Source of the DNA: Cruorifilaria tuberocauda
Lineage: Eukaryota; Nematoda; Chromadorea; Rhabditida; Onchocercidae
Reading direction: 5' to 3'
Assembly: GCA_013365365.1 (NCBI GenBank)
Contig: JABVXU010000260.1
Location: forward strand, 1-64,000
Length of the DNA stretch: 64,000 nt
Of the stretch, positions 20,403 through 33,498 are shown piece after piece. The translations under genes were made by a program, and so were the position numbers. The notes under the pieces were generated by a model, which was given only the letters and a program-made list of their open reading frames with translations, was not told the origin of the DNA and did no database searches. Position 1 is the first letter of the stretch; each line of letters starts with the position of its first letter.

Positions 20403-20864
20403 TGACCGACTAAATTAGATGGCGGACGAAACATCGGTAATCTTGCCATTAGCGATATTGAGAGTGATGCTGTAATATCCAGTCGAAATTTTTGTCAGTC
20501 CGTTTAAAATAGAGTTAAGACCCGATAATGAGCGTGACATAACATGAATGATCCTTCCCAGTGATAAAAATTTTGTAATCTGCTGTTGGGTGGGAGGATT
20601 GATTGAAATGATTTCTGATAACGATCGTCCGCCTCTGAACACGTTAATTCGTTAATTTTTTTGGTGGTATTTGTTTATGAAGCCATAATAGATAGGCAAT
20701 ACCGTTACAGATATTGCTTCTCCGGTCTGACAGAACCGCTTCTCTGTGATATCCCCAGTTAATCCAGGTGACGTTGAATACGGTTGATATTTACACGGGA
20801 AATTCCGAACAATAAAAAATTGAAAGACATCTGCAGGAAGAGAGGGGGAGAGAGAAGGAGAGAT
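20403..20864 (-). CDS. tentative pair of terminal exons, unrecognised protein
   Basis: A strong acceptor (pyrimidine tract then CTGCAG, about 20842) opens a frame of about 58 codons down to a stop near 20662 (begins VFQFFIVRNFPCKYQPY). A TTCAG acceptor near 20638 opens a second, roughly 73-codon frame ending in TAA at 20403 (contains SLSEIISINPPTQQQITKF and STGYYSITLNIANGKITDV). The two frames do not join cleanly: the obvious short intron from the GTATTG donor has the wrong phase. I recognise no family. It could be the 3' part of a minus-strand gene, a decayed copy, or chance. Confidence 0.25.
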
Positions 20865-22040
20865 GTAAAAATAAAACACGGAACGCTATCCTTGCGGTGC
20901 ATCATAGGTACACACATATCATCATCAGCCAGGTGTGCTGTGATAATAATTGAGTTGAGGTGACAGACAACTTGTTGACTGTTTTACTCTCGCTGTCAAC
21001 AACAAATCTCAGTAACAGAGGTCAAAATGACGGCTAATCGTTCGCTATTTGCAATATAATGGGATTATAAATTGAAGATGAGCAGAGTTCACTTTGCCTT
21101 CTGTTATAAGAAGTTGAGTTAGTGGTAAATTGATGGGAGTTGTCAATTTGCACCTTGAAGGGCACCTACTACTTGCTTCTTCCCCGAAGTTCATCTCTCC
21201 TCTCATTCAAGAACATTTATATCAACAATAAGATATGACCTCCTCCATCCCCATGTCGGTCGATTAACTCGATTACGGTACCTGGAACTCATTTCCCGTC
21301 TCTCTCCTCCTTTCAATGCTATTTCCTTAACACTCTACCAAAAAGAACAATTAAACGGTATCGTCGGCGAATTCCTTCTTCTCATCGGTAATGCGAAACG
21401 CGTTAATGGATTGCTGGTTTGTTGAAAGGGCGGTAATGTACTACCACACCTGTATTATGTCGCGTTATTGAGGCGTGTAACTGTTCTTTCTCCAGGGGAC
21501 ATGTCACATCTTAGCCACTATTGCAATGCTGTGACACTTGAGTGAGCCACCCTTTGGAAACTGTGGTGAAGTTGGGAGGTCTTGGCTCTTTCACGGTGAT
21601 CAGACAGGCTATCCGGATGAACCGAGGAATCCTCATACTAAAATCGCCTAAAAGACACTTCAAACGAAGTAGAAGTAAAGGCTTGCTTTTCTTCAATCCG
21701 TTCATCTTACTTACTACGAACATTTCAGTAATGCTTGATAATTACCGGATAATCGATCGCTGCTTGACAGAATAAAAAGAGACAGACACCGTAATAGTAA
21801 CAGTTAAAAGAATAAAACAAAAATGATCATCCCTTCTGCTTATGACACCTTTAAATTGCGGTGAAGAATGGGGAAGGAGAGAAGATGGAGACCGCAGGAT
21901 GACAATTCGGCTTATCAGAAGGGAGAGGAACACAGTAGCATGGAATATTGACTACTGCTTGTAGTGCCACATATCCTGATTATCACCCCAAAACACTTCC
22001 TAGACCGCTCCTGTCCGGAAGTTTCCTGCCGTGATCGACA

Positions 22041-22112
22041 ATCAGTAACAGCAGTAATAGCATAGCATGGCAGTAGCAGTAGCATTCATGCTACTAGTAG
22101 TAACAGTTGCAG
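22041..22112. repeat. AGT/AGC-rich simple sequence
   Basis: Interrupted CAGTAG/CAGTAA-type units over about 70 bp, similar in flavour to the tracts at 16.2 and 19.4 kb. Confidence 0.75.
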
Positions 22113-23426
22113 AATAGCAGCCACCTCCCATCAAGCCACTATTCAGCTTTTATTATCACTCTGAACTGAGGGGAAGAGGGGTGTGCTACGGAATAGACAG
22201 ACTGTTAAATAGATGCTGAGCCTATTCAACAGTACTTTCCTCAAATCCTTCCAAGTTTCTTCTGCGGAATATCTGAGAATGCTAGTTTTGAACAGTTGAT
22301 AGTAAGAAAAACAAAAATTGGATGATTCTACAAGCAGTGATAAGTATTCTTGCAACTAATCTCGGAGAGTAAGGTGAACAAGGTCCGATTACTGCTTGCT
22401 GCGTTTCAACAAATGTTCCCTGCTGCTGCTTACTTGACCTCACTACGACTTCTCCCTCTTACCTATATCTCTTCTCCTATCATCATTATCATTGTGTAAG
22501 CAAATATTTGCGAACAATTAAAAGAAAGAAATACAAATTCACGCAGTAATTACAGTGAACCGGGAATCTCAATAATTATGCCATTTCAGTATAACCTCTT
22601 TCTCTCTCCCCTCTTCCTCTCTCCTCGCTCCATCCCTCCTTCTCGTCCTTCTTTATTATTCCAACGAGGCAGCATAAATCATGAAAAATTCAGAGAATTT
22701 GCAAGCAGCCTTTCTTAAACAAAGAAAACCATTGGTGAAATTAATGCTAAGAAAGTGAGAGGAGGAGAGTATTTATACTGGAAGCCATGTCTCTAATTAT
22801 CCGGAAGCCCACCATTAGCCTTCTGTTATCATCGTTTTTATCATTACTCTCTCCCAAGTGCAGTAATATGAAAGTCCACTAATCCCATCCGCTGCCAGAT
22901 GATTAGAGGGAACAATGACAATGGATAGGAAGAAAACGCATGTGGAGAGCACTTTCAGGGGATTACTCTCTTCTCCACCGATCCTTAGCTAATATCCATG
23001 TAATTGCTGTATAAACACTTCCTACTAAGCTTATTATGGTAATGGCTAGCCAATGATAACATAGCTACATTGATCATTTCTTGACAAATAATGCTGGAAT
23101 TACTGGCGCTTATTGATGAAAAGATGGCTTTATTGGAAGTGTTTAATATTGATGATATATATGCTTAAAGTGATGAGAGGTGACTGAATGCTAATATAGA
23201 GGAACTTGTTGAGGAATAGTTTATTTGAGGAGAATGACTAGCTAGCAGGGTAATGCAGAAGCTTCAAGACTCTCTGATAGAGGAGAAAATGGCAGGAAAG
23301 TTAGAAACTTCAGGTAACAACATTGGAGTAGCCAACTGGCAAGAGAGGAGAGGTCATTGAACAGGTAATTGTAGGAGTGGGAGCAGGGAGGGTGCAAGAA
23401 GTTGAGAAAAATGTCAATACACACCT

Positions 23427-23573
23427 AAAGCACCGGTCGATAGCGGTTGTAAGCTGAAGATCAAACAAAAGGGTAGTAGGGATGTCATCTGTCCTCTGTT
23501 CGTCGTAAACGCTCAGCTCTTTTCTATAATAGCTGTCGCTTAACAGTTTCGATGATAATGAAGAAGACTTCAT
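23427..23573 (-). CDS. tentative first coding exon, unrecognised
   Basis: An ATG at 23573 opens about 49 codons (begins MKSSSLSSKLLSDSYYRKEL, later RTDDIPTTLLFDLQLTTAI) and runs into a good donor, TTTAG|GTGTGT, at 23427/23426. No downstream exon with matching phase could be established, though the minus-strand fragments at 20.4-20.9 kb are candidates. I recognise no family. Probability of a real exon is modest. Confidence 0.25.
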
Positions 23574-23599
23574 TGTAAGTTTGCTCCGTAACTGAGTAC

Positions 23600-26500
23600 T
23601 TTTCCATTATGTGACAAAAATGCAGCTAGGAAGATATTTCTGTGGGAACAATCCAACTGTCCTTAATTGGCTCACAACCTGATAATTATAGCCTGTTACG
23701 TAAAAGAAATTCGAAACCTCTGGATATAAGTACATGCAGAAATCCGTGTATTTTTAAGTGTTTCCATACCGGATGTTCGATAATCACTCCTTGGGAAGTC
23801 CGTTTTTGGAGTAATATGATCGCTTTGTTGGGAGAAGTTAATCTCTACTCAGATAACCATCACTGTCATGGATAACGATAGATGAATTCTAATTGTGAAT
23901 GATTATTGCAATGATAAATCAATTTGCAGTTCATATAATTTATTGAGCAGTTGATAGTTACATTCTCCATAATTATAATTTTGAATAAACTATACATGCA
24001 GATCTTTTGAAAACCGAAGAAAAGGCGGAATAATTTTAAGTGTTAGGTAGCAAATATCACTTAGTCAATAGTTAAATCTGTTTCTTTCCGTTTCCTTTGC
24101 AATAGAACCAGCTTAATCAGCTAATCAGCAATCAATTCATTCTTCACTTTAGAGACTTTTGCAGAAAAAGTTCAAGCGAATGAGAGGAAGTAAGTGAGAA
24201 GAAAGAAAGATAGAAAGAACCGCAAAACATTCCACTTATCTATACATATAATACTTGAGGATGTACAGTCATGCTCGAGTATCTCTAATAGTTCTTTCTT
24301 TCATCAAATCCCACGTACCGCCACGCCATTAATTACAGTAACTGATGATGACTATTGCCTGAGGGTAGACCATCTATGTAGCTGTTTTCTTAGAAGTAAA
24401 TGATTCGATAACAGCTCACTTCCTATTTTTTTATTCGATAAACACATTTATTTTAAAGTAATCGACGCTGATGCAACTTTTAAAAATATTTCTTCATCAT
24501 TTCATCAATAAATTTTTATAACTGAGAGACTTGTTCACTTAAAACCATAAATGATCCCGAATTAGTCATGTTAGCACCGTATCCCAAGACCCCTCCAGGA
24601 GATCAGGAAGAGTTTCACCACAGGTGTCCTTGAGGCTCACAATACCTGTATAAGTTTACGCTTTATTGTTTGGTGGGAATTCCGTGCTGCTCTGGGAAAG
24701 AAAAGGAAAAATTTCACACCTGCAAGTTGAATCCTTTGCTAAAAAACCTTTTCGTGCGTTTTACAAGATCAGGCCGATACCACAAATTTCCCTCTCTGCG
24801 AATACCTTCCTTCGATACTACTACTTATTTTTAATAATCTTGATGTTCGTATTTAGCCCCGTCCATTCTCTTTCCTTTTCTCTTTACCCTCTTTTATAAA
24901 TTATAATTATGGATAATCTAATGGTAATAATAATGCGTTGTGATGCTGTTCATCAGCGACCTGTGTTTTTTGCATTGAATTACTTCGCTATATCATTCGT
25001 CATTAACTTTTCATCATTCCTAGAAGAAGTGGCAAGGAAGGAAAATCATCAGTAACTAATGGAAAGTGTACGGAAGTAGGGAAGAAGCGCAACCGTAGTT
25101 TATCTACAGGTAAGCTTGAGAATCGTCAAGTAAGATCGAAAAGGAAGTTATGATTCGTATGAATGGATAAGATCTCAATGCATTTCTTTCTAATGAGGCA
25201 TTCTGGTGGGATATCCGAGTGTAAGCTATTGGATAAGGCAAAGTATAAAAAGGAATCTATCTCGTCAGCTTCAACGTCGATCATTTCCCCGGAAGGAAGC
25301 AGACAGAAACAGACATGTAAGCATAATCAAACTGACATCCACAACCCTGCGGAATAATATTTACTTACATATTCATAATACCGTAGCCATACGGCGCAAA
25401 TCTAAGAAGCATCTCTACCCTCCTACTTGTCATGCGAATCGTTAAGTAGCCTAGTGAGTCAAACAATACAAGTATGTATACAGATTGATTTCCGTGTGAG
25501 ATTGGCCCATTAACAACTCTTTCATAAGCTACGATGGATGAGTAACAAGGAAGGGGCAATAGGTCTAGATAGACTCTCAGTAAGCTGGCCCTCAGCCTCA
25601 TCAAAATTATAGAGGGAGCCTCTTAGGAATTCATTATATAAAAATTTAAAGTACGCAAACTTATAGGCTCTACTAAAATGATATAACTCTCGAAAGCTGT
25701 CGTTTTCAATTAGAAGAATGGATGAAGTATGATAAGTTCTACGACAAAAATTTCCCTTTGTGATAAACATGAATTTCAGAAGAATGATATTGCAAATAAG
25801 AGAAGGAATTTTAGTTCATCCTTATCAGTAGAATCCTAATTCGGATTGTTGTATCAGTAATGAATGAGGTTTTCGACGCTACACGCAGTACTTTCAAACT
25901 CACGTCATCTGCTATTTGAGAGCCATACTAAATTATCGGTTATGTTATGAAGTGCGATGTGATGGTGAAAGCGACATCTTCCCTTGGCTGAGACTAATTT
26001 GCATAGCGCAATCGAATAAGCATAATAATAATGTGCAATGAATGGGCCAATGATGCCAAGGAAAAGCTTTTTCCTAGGCCATTCGCAAGTATAAGCATAT
26101 GGACTAGCTGTGTAAATTGAGGCCTTCAAACAATTACTTGCTGGCCTCAATTCAATCTGTAAATACATAATGTAAGTGATTTTGATAATCTATTATTTGC
26201 TATTTGCTCCCAGTGAATAGCATCTTAATATCCGAAGAGGCGGAAGGAACGAGAGAAGAGTAAACGACAGATGCCGATGAATTGACGGGAAGACGACGAC
26301 ATGGGTTTCAGCAAGCAGCACTTTCCATCTCATCAATTGTAAGTAGAACCAATCATTATCATAATCGTCATCGGAGTGAGCCAAAAGATGAATAGGAAGG
26401 GGACTATTCGGAATGAGTGAATGAATGAAACGGAAGATATTTCATCCTTTTAAAACTGCTTCAAACTTTTTTAAGAAACCACTGAAGCAGGGGTTGCTGA

Positions 26501-29500
26501 AATTAAAATGAAGAAAGCATTGGTATGCATTGCAACTGATTACTGATTCCAACTGATACCATTCCCCTACCTACATTATTCACCTGCAAAACTACCTTAC
26601 ACTTTGTTATGCCGAAGAATTGAAATCCCAGATTTAAATTTTAATTAACTACTGACTTAACCAGGTAATTCAGATTATTTCCTCATCCGTGTAATCGTGC
26701 TTTAAAAGATACATTATGATCTACAATTGATCAAGCTATCCTCAAACTCGCCTCATACAATATTTCCATTAGCAGTGTCGCATCTTTTTTATTCAAGCAA
26801 TTCACAGATTCCCCACTTCCTTCTCTCACCTAAGTATTTCTTTATCATTGAACGATAAATTCCATTCTTTACCGAAAACTCTCAAGGAAAAGAAATTTGC
26901 ATATTTGAACTCATTAAAAAATATGATGAATAATAAGAAAAGTTCAATTTATCTGGTAGGAAACGAATCGGTACGATTATTTGGTTGCAGAAAATATGCG
27001 ATATTACGTCAGCATTTTAACTATTATAATTACCGCGTCCATTGGTTTGGGTAAATTTATTGCGAGTAAAATTCCAAACTATTCCATAGGTCATTTCTTC
27101 AACTTTTCGTCAGATGAAAGCAAAAATATTCCAGCTAACTTTGGTAAATCAATACTTGCAATAAGCTTATTTCAAAAAAATTTATAGCCATAATAATACC
27201 AATGTTATGTTTATGCTTGTGTCTTGCTCGATTCTATTACATAACTGGCAAACAAAAAGGACCGGAAAAGCTGAAATGCTCAAAAGAGACACACCGAGGT
27301 TTTCTTCTTAATTATTGGTCGAGAAAATTAACTATATCAGCGTTAACTTTCACTGAAAACCATCGCAATTGTGTTTTGAAAAGAAGTATCACTTCTTGCA
27401 ATTTGCAATTTTACCCTCAGAAACAAAATCATGCTCGATTGAATTTCGGTACTCCAATAAACATCAGAGGATTTGATAATCCTCTGCGTTGCAGAAAGAT
27501 AAGCAAAATTTGAAGCTTTCATGATGCAGTGTTTTTCACGCACATCTTTTAAATTCAGTGAATAATGCAAAATCAAAAAATGACACTTCACAGCATTTTA
27601 TGACTAACTCGACAATTATTAATATGTCGAAAAGTGGAGCACAGATTCCAAAGAGAGAGGTATACTTTCACACTTGGCTATTAGAAGGGAATTAGAAAAA
27701 TACTTAATCGAAAAATTACTCGATTTCCCTCTTATTTTTATTGTTTACTGCATTTAACGGTTTCAAGTACTTTGAAACCCTGCATGATAATACTGATCTG
27801 TTAAAAACATATGATAAACTTATCACTGCAGCTAGACCAATCAAAAAATGGCGAAGAACTGAAGAGCAGAGATTTCTCGGTGACGGGCTCCACTACACCT
27901 GAATAGAACAATCATTTAGAATCAAGCATTACATCACGTCACCACTATTTCCAATTCTAGACGTTGTTTGAAGCTTAGAGTAACTGTTCATGTTTTTCTC
28001 AATTCCTGGTAATGGCATTCATCAATTCAAGAAAATACGTAGAAAGAAGATCGGGTGAGAGTCACTGTCTCATTGTCCACGTCTCTCTGGTACGTGAAGG
28101 ACGGTTTGATATTATCAGTTGCAAAGCAATAGATTATTTCTTCCTCTCTTTTTCTTTCTTCAGTGAATGATTTTTGATGTGTTGTTTGTGGTAAAAATGA
28201 ATTCAAGAAGAATCGTTTGATTTCATTCAAAGTTAGAATGAGAAGGATTTTTCAGAATTGGAGACAATTTCAAGCACTCATGGCTGCGATTCGTACGGTA
28301 AAGTAGAGAGATTTCCAGGAAATAATCACTAACCAGTTTTAAGACTGTCATCAGAAAGTTAGAAATACTTTTGAGAATTACTTGATGAAAAATACTTTAG
28401 TAGCTGTGAAAATGAATCTCAAGGACGAAGTGATTAAAACGAAATAGATTTAGCTTCTTAGAGATCGGCTAGCTCAATTAAAAGATTACCCTGCAGAGAA
28501 TGACAGCGAAGCGCAAATTTTTCTAATTAGAGCAATGGAACAGTCAGAGCTGTTACTTGTATTTTCTGCAGTTTCTGCAATTCAAATTAATCATTAATCT
28601 GTAATTTTCTTATCAAAGAGTAAGGAGAGTGAAGGTAAGGTCAAGGTTAAAGGACAGTAGCGAAACTTTTAAGGATCTTCATAGATCCAGCATAGACTGA
28701 TGTAATTTTATTGAAGGAGTTCCTCACCTCTGCCATAAAATCATTCGTCACACGAAAACTGAGCCAAACAATCCAATCATGGATCTTTTTTTTTATGTCC
28801 TCAGGTGACATCACATTAGTTTTTGTCAAATAGGTTGGAAGTAGCACTATTGAAATCTGTCAAAATCTTGTTTCCCTTGTAATTTCAGTACTAACCAATA
28901 CATTTAACAGCAGAGAATAATTAAGATTACAAGTGATAAGGAGAGATCAGTGACGTCATAAGTTGATAAATTGGTTAACAGTCAGTGATGATTAGTGGAC
29001 GACAGTTTGTCGAAGCATTCTTTATCGAGCTCTCGGGTTTGATAGAGAAATGATCCTAGCATTCTCCAGCTTGATCCTGTTAAACTTTTACCGATTGATT
29101 GCCGAATGGCTTATTAAATTCATGCAATGTGTACTCCGGAACAATCCTCACTTAATCGAGAATTCTCGGCAAGATTGGTCTTTCCAATTACTTTATCCTT
29201 CTATTCCATAACAAAGAGTTATAACTAGGCTTTTTTGATTATCATATCCAAGTCCATGTGAATCTGATCAATTAGCGCAGCAATGCAGCGATCTGAAGTA
29301 ATACGTGAAATATGGAGAGAATTATTGTGAGAAGATATGAAACGGATAAAAAGTATAATCGGCACAGCGACCAAGTATCTGAATTGATCCCGAAGATGTG
29401 TTACTCATTCAACATTATGCGGCAGTGTAAGTCGTTCGATTGCGAGTTGATAGCTCTAAATTGTTACCTATTGATAAGGTCATCATCAAAACGGAACTCA

Positions 29501-30696
29501 GCAAAGATCAGAGGAAGGTGAAAATTATTTTTTGGAATTATCAAGAAATAATGGAGTGATTTGTGGTAAAGTGGAAAAAGAAGGAGAAGGTCGAGACTGT
29601 CTGCACAATGCCTCGCCTTTATCTTCATCGAAACGATCAAGACTGAAGAGGAATGTCATCAGCCGACATCATTTTTACAGATAAGCCTTGTCAGCAAGGC
29701 ACAGTTTCAAAAACAAATCACGAAAGGGTTCCCCAGTGGAAGTGAGCTGTTCCATGAATATGGGCCTCGATAAAGCAGTTTCTTGTGAAAAAGTTTTCTG
29801 ACGGATTTCAGCTATTAGGACACTTCATAGCATTAAAACAATACGCTGATCTTTCTGTACTTTCAATCTGATGACTTATCAATCTCGCATTATCGATCTA
29901 ATGCAGTTAGATACAGATATCTATGAAACATTCACTTATAATTATGCATGTCTATCACGCTTGCGTTCTATATGTGTTCTCTGAATAAATAACTGGTTAA
30001 ACGAAACATAATTGTAAAATGTGGAGGACTTTACTAGCTTGCTACTTCTCATATTCTAAAGCACATTTGATTTTGACAGTGAGGAAAAATGTCCTGCAAT
30101 AAAGCCCATCTTTTCTAATAAAAAAGTAATGTCCGACCTATCACTCTCTTACCTCATTTCTTATCTGCCAAAATACTTTTAGTAAAATAAAATAAAAAAT
30201 GACATAAGCAGTACGAATCGACAAAATAATATTTAGGATATTAATAGTTTTTATTCCGATAACATTTTCCACAGAATATAGTGGAGAACGCGAAGCTAAT
30301 CACAGATAGTTTTTTGATAGGATTAGAAGCAAAAACAGTCAAGAAAGGGGGAAATGTTCTCCATTTCTTTATAAAACACAGTAAATAGGACAGCAAGTGA
30401 TCTTTTATTAAGTGTGACAAGCACAGCTCCTAAGTCATATAGCTTTAAGTCAAATATTCACTTCTTTTGCAAATTCTATTCCATTTTTTACCTGAAAATG
30501 TCAAGATTCTTGTGTATAAGACGACTATTGAGAGCCATTGAATGTACTTTACGAGAATGTTTTAATGCTTAAACATCCATACGTGTATCCTCATTTATCC
30601 GGTTTTCATTGCTGGAATGAATCACTCGAAGCATAGGTTTAGTGAGAGATGGGTCTATCTAATAGAGTCTTTTCCTTCTTTTCTTCCCTTCTCCAT
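23600..30696. other. gene-poor stretch
   Basis: About 7 kb without a recognisable gene. It holds short AT-rich frames on both strands, an exon-like pair near 25.0-25.3 kb (+), isolated frames at 28.46-28.60 kb (+) and 28.65-28.86 kb (-), and a perfect 9-bp inverted repeat at 27465-27486. The PITP 3' UTR should occupy the right end. Confidence 0.5.
27465..27486. repeat. perfect 9-bp inverted repeat
   Basis: CAGAGGATT-TGAT-AATCCTCTG; a short perfect stem with a four-base loop in gene-poor DNA. No function can be assigned. Confidence 0.6.
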
Positions 30697-32941
30697 TTAA
30701 AATGATCCTTTATCACCCACGTCGCACACGGTGCCACGTTTTTCTGGCTCGACAATTTGTTTTTTCAACTCCTCCACGGTTTCTTTCTCCATCTTCTTGA
30801 TATCCTCAATCGTCATGTCATACCATCGATCGGTCCAGCAGTATAACTCCCTGCAAAAATTGAATATATTGTACAGCTATGTCCATCATAAGTTAATATT
30901 ATCGATCTTTGACCCAGATGTCCTCTTTTGTTTTCACTTTGTTACCCTCATATGAATTTATCTTGCTACTTAACATAACTATGACAACTATTAGTGAAAA
31001 GTGTGTTTTCTCTAAGATTCAGTTACATGACTTCGAAACATTTGCCGGCATATCGGGTAAAATGAAAAATAGTGCTGGAAAAGTATAGCGTTTGAGTAAA
31101 TAAACGGTGAAATTGTGCCTTAGCACCTGATACATTCTTCTATTTCTTCATTTCTACTGGAATCAAATTTTCTGATACACTGGAAAGTAGTGCAAAAGCT
31201 TTGATAAATAACTCTTACCGATTGAACTTGGCAAATATTCGTGGGTACTGCCTCTGAAGTATGTGCTCTACCATTGTTTGAAATCCGAGCATTTTGAAAT
31301 GAACTTGTACTACCTGAAATCATGATAAATGTGACAAAGATTGGAGGAACCATCACTTCATAATTTTCCGCAAATATAACTCTAACGCTACTCTTTAGCA
31401 TTCTGATCCGTAAAATCGTAAGCAACTGAGGATTGCGTCCAAAAACATTTAAGACTAAATTGATCGAAGACGCCATTTCAAATATACTAAGGATGAGATG
31501 CAAGAAGCGAACTTTGTAACAACACATCACCGGTTTGGTTGTTTCAATCCAGTCCTTCGGCAATTTTCCTCGGCCAGTTTTTTTAGACTGAAATTCATGA
31601 ACATCCGTTTCAGGTGTGATATCCTGCAACGTCTTTTGCATTACTTATCAGAAAGTATATCACGTTGAAATAGAAATCATCAACGAGGAGAGTATCATGT
31701 CATCACATCCGCTGCATTTCTATTATGAATCATGGCGAAAAGAGGCTTACCGTTTTTTTCAACAGGCTGTCATCATAGATATCAATAACAATTACCTCTC
31801 GCTTTTTCAGTAATGCCGGGTTCAAATCCAATGCCTTAAAATTGTTAACAGAATTTAGGAGTATTTAGAACTTGATTGGCATGAGTTTTCTGCTTCACAG
31901 TTTTTCAGATATAAATACTTACATTTTCAGTATGACCTTTGTCCGGAAGGTGTATCGATTCAATATTGATATAGAAAGCATCCTTCATATAATCAGGATT
32001 CTGCCAATGTATACTTCCATCACTCATTCTTTGAAAAGATTGCAGCAGGGTGATAAGGGAAAAGTGTCATGGGAAAGATGGAATATGGCGCTTGTAAATT
32101 GGATCCGAGGAAATCAGTGCCTTGCGTAATGTCTTCTTAACAAAATAGCGTTAACAGGCCAACCTTAATAACTGTTTTACAATATGGGAATGCATTCCAG
32201 CATTCTTCATGCAACACGAATGCTGCATCCGGAAATATTTTACGTAATGCCCATGGTGATTTTGACTTGGTACGGTAGATTTTGTGTGTGTAAATACCGC
32301 TTATGGAGTGTCCTGGACGGACTGTTGTACTAGTAAAATCATCATTTTCCAGTATCTGCAAAAAAAGATATCTATTCGTACCTCTATAAGCTTAAAAAAT
32401 TGCATTATCTTTCCCTTCTACTCGATCATTTTCTATTCTGTCTTCTTGTAATTAATTACCACCTACCTGACAGACTTCTAGGAAGAGTTTCAAAACTTAT
32501 CTGACCGTGTGAGGTGCAAAGATTTGAAGTTCTAAAATAACAACAATGTCCCACTAATCAGGTTGTTTAGCAACTTCCGTCTTCTCTTTATCTTTTTCTA
32601 TGCTTCTCACTTTATCAATGGCCTCTGTATAAGGTAAATGTTTATAGGTTCTGTCAACTACACTTCATAACAAAAGTACCTGAACGCCATCGCCTCCTCC
32701 TGTCTCATTTTTGCTCGTCTCCGATACCGCGAATAACTGCCCTCGGTAATATTCATCCATCTCGAATGGCATTAGAATACGGAACTCCTCAAATATTGCT
32801 CCTTCAAATCCTAATGAGCTGATTGATGGAACGGAACGGTTGCTTCATATTCAACATTTCCAACTATCATACTCTTCATTCTGCATTGAGCTTGTGAAAC
32901 TCGGAATGAAGCTCATAAAATAAACTTACTTTAATAATCAT
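30697..32941 (-). CDS. class I phosphatidylinositol transfer protein (PITP), 8 exons
   Basis: Exons: 32941-32930, 32797-32690, 32355-32164, 32000-31923, 31834-31751, 31623-31513, 31313-31219, 30850-30697, giving 277 residues (mammalian PITP-alpha has 271). PITPs move phosphatidylinositol and phosphatidylcholine between membranes and feed phosphoinositide signalling; this is a soluble single-domain class I form. Seen: MIIK then EFRILMPFEMDEYYRGQLF, SKNETGGGDGV, GIYTHKIYRTKSK (Thr63 and Lys65 match the headgroup-binding T59/K61), HEECWNAFPYCKTVI, QSKKTGRGKLPKDW, and the C-terminal helix WYDMTIEDIKKMEKET. No extra domains follow, which excludes the RdgB-type class II forms. The tryptophan pair used for membrane docking in mammals is Met203-Leu204 here. 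The first exon codes only four residues, and its junction with exon 2 (acceptor TTTGAG|GAG) is the weakest step. It is divergent from the gene at 33499. Confidence 0.94.
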
Positions 32942-33498
32942 TCCTGATGCAGCAGTCGAGAGACCGCTCCAAGTGAATACAACTATAAATAATGAGTCCT
33001 TACTACACAACATTTCTTATTTATCCCGTTTAGTTTACTTTATTTTACTAGAATATGTGTTCTGCTATCTGATACGATCCACAAGAAAATGGAAAAACTG
33101 TTCCCTCACATAGCCTTATGCAAACTGAGATATAATTCACTGTTGTTAATTGAACAGGTGAGATTTATCATTGTCTATCAGTGTCCATTCATAATGAATT
33201 TCTCTCTTCTACCAAACACTCTGTGCAAGATTACCTTTCACCTTTCAACTTCGAATATTCACTTCAGTGAACAAATCATGAAGTGCTTGGGAAGCAAAAT
33301 TTTCCTCGTAGACATATCGTTGTAAATTGCGGTGGCCAATCGAAACTTGGTTGCAGCATCATCTGTGGTCGTAAAGAAGTGCGTAGGCTCTAATGTGTTG
33401 GCGTGCGTGATGTCGTTTAAATGGACGAGTGTGCGGCAGGCGTCGTGCTAAACAAACTTGCTTATTCCGGATGGAACATATTATTTGTATACAGATAG
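32942..33498. promoter_or_regulatory. shared divergent intergenic region, PITP / TMEM186-like
   Basis: Only 557 bases separate the two start codons, which face away from each other, so promoter elements for both genes probably lie here. No specific motif is claimed. TTTGTATACAG at 33484-33494, four bases before the plus-strand ATG, has the form of a trans-splice acceptor. Confidence 0.45.

Noticed and set aside
26848..27591. Cluster of AT-rich frames on both strands
   Set aside because: Lys/Asn/Ile/Tyr-rich composition expected of AT-rich noncoding DNA; no splice structure.
31120..31641. 173-codon continuous minus frame
   Set aside because: Only its first 37 codons are PITP exon 6; the rest is intron and out-of-frame exon 7, bounded by clear splice sites.
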